Below, one piece after another: positions 60,513 through 64,000 of a stretch of DNA of 64,000 nucleotides. The position numbers and the translations under genes are program-made. The number at the start of each line of letters is the position of its first letter. The stretch's first letter is position 1. A model generated the notes under the pieces. That model was not told where the DNA came from. It saw only the letters and a list, made by a program, of their open reading frames with translations, and ran no database searches. Origin of the DNA: Gonium pectorale (lineage: Eukaryota; Chlorophyta; Chlorophyceae; Chlamydomonadales; Volvocaceae); NCBI GenBank assembly GCA_001584585.1, contig LSYV01000002.1, positions 1,819,758 through 1,883,757 of the forward strand. Direction: 5' to 3'.

Positions 60513-61710
60513 TTTGCCTATCCTTTCTGGCGTCGGTGTCGGCAAAACTTCTGTGTGACGGTCAGCCAGGGAACAGCCCGGCGGCCGGCTAATCTACAGA
60601 CTCCATGAACTGTGACTGCTCAGATACGTATGGGTTGGAACGTCTGAGAGAACGGAACAAAATTAGTGTCCAATAAGGGAGCACAGTAAGGACTGTACAA
60701 TGATAGAAGCACGAGATGGGTGTATAGCAACGGATGGGCATAGCAGGAGCAGGTATTGCAGTTGAGAGGTACTCGGTTGCGGTACATATGTAGCTACGTA
60801 CGGGCATACAACACATACGACATACACACTTCTCTAACCCTGCCACTTCTTGCCTTGTCATTCAACAACCAAAGTCTTTATGCATACTAGGTGATCGACT
60901 CAACCAAACCTATGTGGGACCAGCGTGTACCACCAGATAACGCTTTCAACAACCTTCATTAGTCATGATGTCCGGCAGCACGTAACACTTGACAGAGCAG
61001 CAGCGACACGCTAAGCCAACCATACAAACCCTGCCCCACAAGGCTCAACAAATGCACCATGAGTTGCTCCAGTATGGCAAGTCACCTATACATGCTGGCC
61101 TATGGTCGAGAGCCGGTCGCTGACTCGCTGTTGCCTCAATGCACCACCGCAGCATGCGCAGGTTGCCTGCGGCCCTGCCAGCCACTGTTGCGTACACTAG
61201 GAAAGCAGAGGCGGCACCCGGCTCGGCCTTGATTCCTCCGTCGCTATCGCCATCGACCCTATCCCGCCTGCGCTCGCCGCAGTCCCTATCCCGCCAACGC
61301 CAGCCGCAGGATCAGCCGAGACCGTACCAAGATTGGTGCACACCACGAACAGCCCATCTTGAAGCAGCCGAGAAAGCACAAAAACAGATAAATTCAACAG
61401 AGTGTAAGCGGAGCAGGCGCGACTTTGCACGTGTCAAGAGTAGAATCGGCACGATGCCCCTGAACCCCCACGCACTTACCGGCCAGTGCGCGGCGCGCCT
61501 CGTCACGACACCATTCTCCTACTCCCATTTCCCCTCCTTTCCCTTCCCTCTCCTTCCCCGCAGGCCTAGTGCCGGCGCGGCACCCATGCGCACGCGGCCG
61601 CCTCCGAACCGCCCCGTAACCGCCGCATCCCGCGGCTCCAACGTATGGCAACTCCCACGCTGCGTCTCATTCCAAAACTCTGCTGCCAATACTGCCCAAG
61701 GTATAATACA
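60513..61710. other. Intergenic: oxygenase promoter and F-box gene 3' flank
   Basis: No gene is recognised. The 60590-61110 part is markedly less GC-rich than the neighbouring exons, which fits promoter and UTR sequence of the minus-strand oxygenase. Confidence 0.5.
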
Positions 61711-63859
61711 TCATACACAACCGCCGCGCTTGCACCTCCGCTGCTTCTTGATTTGGCACCGTAGCCAGGCGGACAGCGCCGGCATCACATACTCCGGCAT
61801 CTCTCCCTGGACGGCCTCCCAGTCGGTGGGGCAGCCCTCCGCCACCAGCCAGCGGAGCAGCGGCAGCACATCGACGCCTGGGCGTGACTCCAGCACCAGC
61901 CGTGCTGCGACGCCATGGTGGTCGGGCCGGCCCCAGGGGCAGCCCAGGCGGCGCAGGCAGGCCAGGGTGGCGGTGTCGCGGTTTAGGGCCGCGCGGATGT
62001 ACGGCTCGCCCGCCTGCCGGATGGGGGCACCAGAACGCAGTGGACCACAGCTCATCAGTGTTAGGAACCCATTTCTTTGTACCTCCGTGACTCTTGTTGG
62101 GGAATGGAGGGGGCGGAAGGGCACTGACAATGCTGGTGAGCGTAAGATTCACGGTGACCCGGCACCTTGGAAACGGTGGGGTGGCGACGGAGGCAGGTGA
62201 CGCCCGTGTCATCAAACCCTCCCGCCCCGAAAGCCCGCCCCGCCTCGCGCCCCGAGAGCCCCCGCCCCGCCGCCTCACCCCCATGGGGCAGTGCCGCTGC
62301 GCCAGCCACTCCAGCCCCGCCGTCCAGCCTGCGCCCGCAGCCGCCGCAAACGTGCTGCACACCCAGGTGCAGCCGAGCTCCTGCATCCAGTCCAGCAGCT
62401 CCAGGCTGCCCGAGCCCGCAGCCGCACTGGCAATTTCCGCGTACAGCCTACTCATATCATGGGCGAGGATAGTTGCCGCAAAGTCCGCGCCCCCGCCGCT
62501 GCCGCCGCTGACGCTAGCCCCAGCCACCATGCCCATCAGCACATTGCCCCGCTGCGATGCGCAAGTGTTGGCCCCAGTTTCCAAATGTGACACTCCGGCG
62601 TTGTCGACGCTCCAAGCCTGGAGCAGCTGAAGCGTCGCCAGGTGGCCGGCCTTAGCCGATGCCACGGCGGCATCGTGCAGGAAGGGGCGGCCGCCGCGGC
62701 AGCCGAGAAGCCCGCCAACGGCGGACTGGGCGATGGCCTTGCTCTTGATCAAGTCAAGCAGGAACCTCAGCGCCGCTACGTTCCCTGCAGCCGCGAAGGC
62801 CGCTGCTGCGGCAGCCACCGCGCTCCGCGAATCGGCTTCGAGCCACCCGTGAGAGCTGAGCCAGGCCAGGCGTCCCACCGGATCCAGAGCTGCTGCAACC
62901 GCGTGCCAATCCAGAGCGCAGCTACGGCCCGGCGTGTCAGCTACGTAGCCTCTCTCTAGCATCCACTCGGCCTTGCGCCGCCAGTCCGGCGTGGTGCTGG
63001 CGGCTGCCGCCGCCAGCATTTGTTGGCGCGTTGCGGCGGGCGGCCGCGGCTCCCACTCCGGCCGGTGCTGAACGACGAGCGCGAGCACGTCCTGCAGCGT
63101 TCCGTACGAACAGCCACGGGCAGCGCCCACCAGCAGCCCGCCGTAGTCCACGTCGGAGGGGTGCTCGTACAACTGCTCGTCCAGGAGGTCGTACATGAGG
63201 CCCACGTGGCCCCCGCGCGCTGCGGCGGCCGGCGCCTCCTCGCTCCACGGGCAGTCGCAGGAGAGGAGCCACTCGCACACTGCTGCGTGGCCCCCGGCTG
63301 CGGCGTCGTGCAGCACGGCCTTGCTGAGTGCCGCGTGCGGTCCCCACAGCCACTGCAGGATGCACAGATGGCCCCCCGCTGCTGCTGCCCGCAGCACCTT
63401 CTCTGTGACGGGGCAGTTGTGGGCCCGGAGCCAGCGGCAGGAGCTGAGCTGGCCGCTGGCCGCCGCTGCCGCAAATGCATCGTCAGTGAGTGGAATGCCG
63501 ATGCACAGGAGCAAGAATTCGAGGTTGGACACCACGCCGCTGGCCGCTGTGAGGCACAGCAGCTGGCGCCGTCGCGCCAGCGTCAGTCCCGCCAGGGCGC
63601 CCGGCTCGCTCCACTGCCGACGAAAGGCATCATGCGGCACAGGCGATGAGATGCGGATGGTTTTGTGCTCGCCGAAATGCGCAGCGGCCGCCTTGTTCAC
63701 AAGGCGAAGGTTGCAAGGCACGTCGTTCGCGTGCAGATGTCCCGTTATCCGCTCGACAAGCTCCGCTGGCAGCTGCAGAAGCAGCCAAGATGGCGGCTCT
63801 TGCGCGGAATCTGTCCTACCAGTTGGCGCGAGGTCGACTAACTGGTGCTCCGTGAGCAT
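61711..63859 (-). CDS. F-box-like/ankyrin-like repeat protein (volvocine type)
   Basis: Two exons on the minus strand, 63859-62279 and 62013-61711, in phase, 627 residues. Residues about 22-62 look like an F-box (PPSWLLLQLPAELVERITGH and LRLVNKAAAAHF), which would bind SKP1 of an SCF ubiquitin ligase. The rest is a solenoid of about 10 ankyrin-like repeats of the pattern AAAAGGHLCILQWL...GCPW, for example AAASGQLSSCRWLRAHNCP, AAAGGHAAVCEWLLSCDCPW and AAAGSGSLELLDWMQELGCT. Such proteins form a very large family in Chlamydomonas and Volvox genomes; targets are unknown. Repeat units are imperfect at the DNA level, so the expansion inside this gene is old. The ATG at 63859 is the first in frame, and 141 bp of upstream sequence remain before the window ends. 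Confidence 0.85.
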
Positions 63860-64000
63860 GATCTAGGCTTGCCTAGCGCATCGTTTGGTCAGGGAGCAGT
63901 GGTGTGACTGAGTATGCTACTCGTGCCTGAATGAATTACTCGGACTAAGCGGAAATCGGGATCGCAGGCGTTGAGTCGACGACTTTAACGGATTAAAAAG
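63860..64000. other. Upstream flank of the F-box gene
   Basis: Only 141 bp remain before the window edge, presumably 5' UTR and proximal promoter of the minus-strand gene. No motif is recognised. Confidence 0.4.

Overview
The window looks like nuclear DNA of a volvocine green alga (Chlamydomonas, Volvox or Gonium relatives). It is GC-rich, almost every gene is cut by many short GT-AG introns, TGTAA-type poly(A) signals follow several stops, and the proteins carry long Ala/Gly/Gln/Pro-rich tracts. The protein families also fit: a chloroplast 2-Cys peroxiredoxin, a plant-type NAD kinase, an E2F partner DP, and an F-box/ankyrin-like protein with alanine-rich repeats. The exact genus cannot be fixed from this sequence. 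There is one assembly gap of Ns (33415-34233).

Layout. Left part: DP transcription factor (minus, 3' end cut by the window edge), about 1.9 kb without a clear gene, then NAD kinase (minus, 5' end unresolved). It is divergent from a sn1-specific diacylglycerol lipase-like gene (plus, 9.0-17.0 kb). Next come three minus-strand genes: 2-Cys peroxiredoxin, a SIL1/Fes1-type Hsp70 nucleotide-exchange factor with an ER signal peptide, and the nucleolar rRNA methyltransferase RRP8. A small possible two-exon gene diverges from RRP8. Middle: a coiled-coil protein (minus), a poor region with the N gap and a 160-bp-period duplication, a secretory-pathway protein of unknown family ending in KAEL (plus), an unrecognised multi-exon gene (minus), and, divergent from it, a 4'-phosphopantetheinyl transferase (plus). 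Right part: two tandem plus-strand SCP/FCP-like HAD phosphatases with very long disordered tails, then an intracellular 2-oxoglutarate/Fe(II) oxygenase and an F-box/ankyrin-like protein, both minus.

The genes do not form an operon or pathway. They are independent nuclear genes. Two local relations stand out: the tandem duplication that made the phosphatase pair, and two ER-linked genes in the same window (SIL1-like and the KAEL protein), whose proximity is probably chance. Exon coordinates were built by hand from splice consensus and reading-phase continuity. Where every phase closes this is strong evidence, and weak joins are stated. I see no CRISPR array, rRNA, tRNA, complete transposon or gene cluster that would count as a new system. 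The most unusual items are the KAEL protein, the phosphatase pair, a perfect hairpin downstream of the SIL1-like gene, a likely GC-AG intron in DP, and a start codon isolated on its own coding exon in the lipase.
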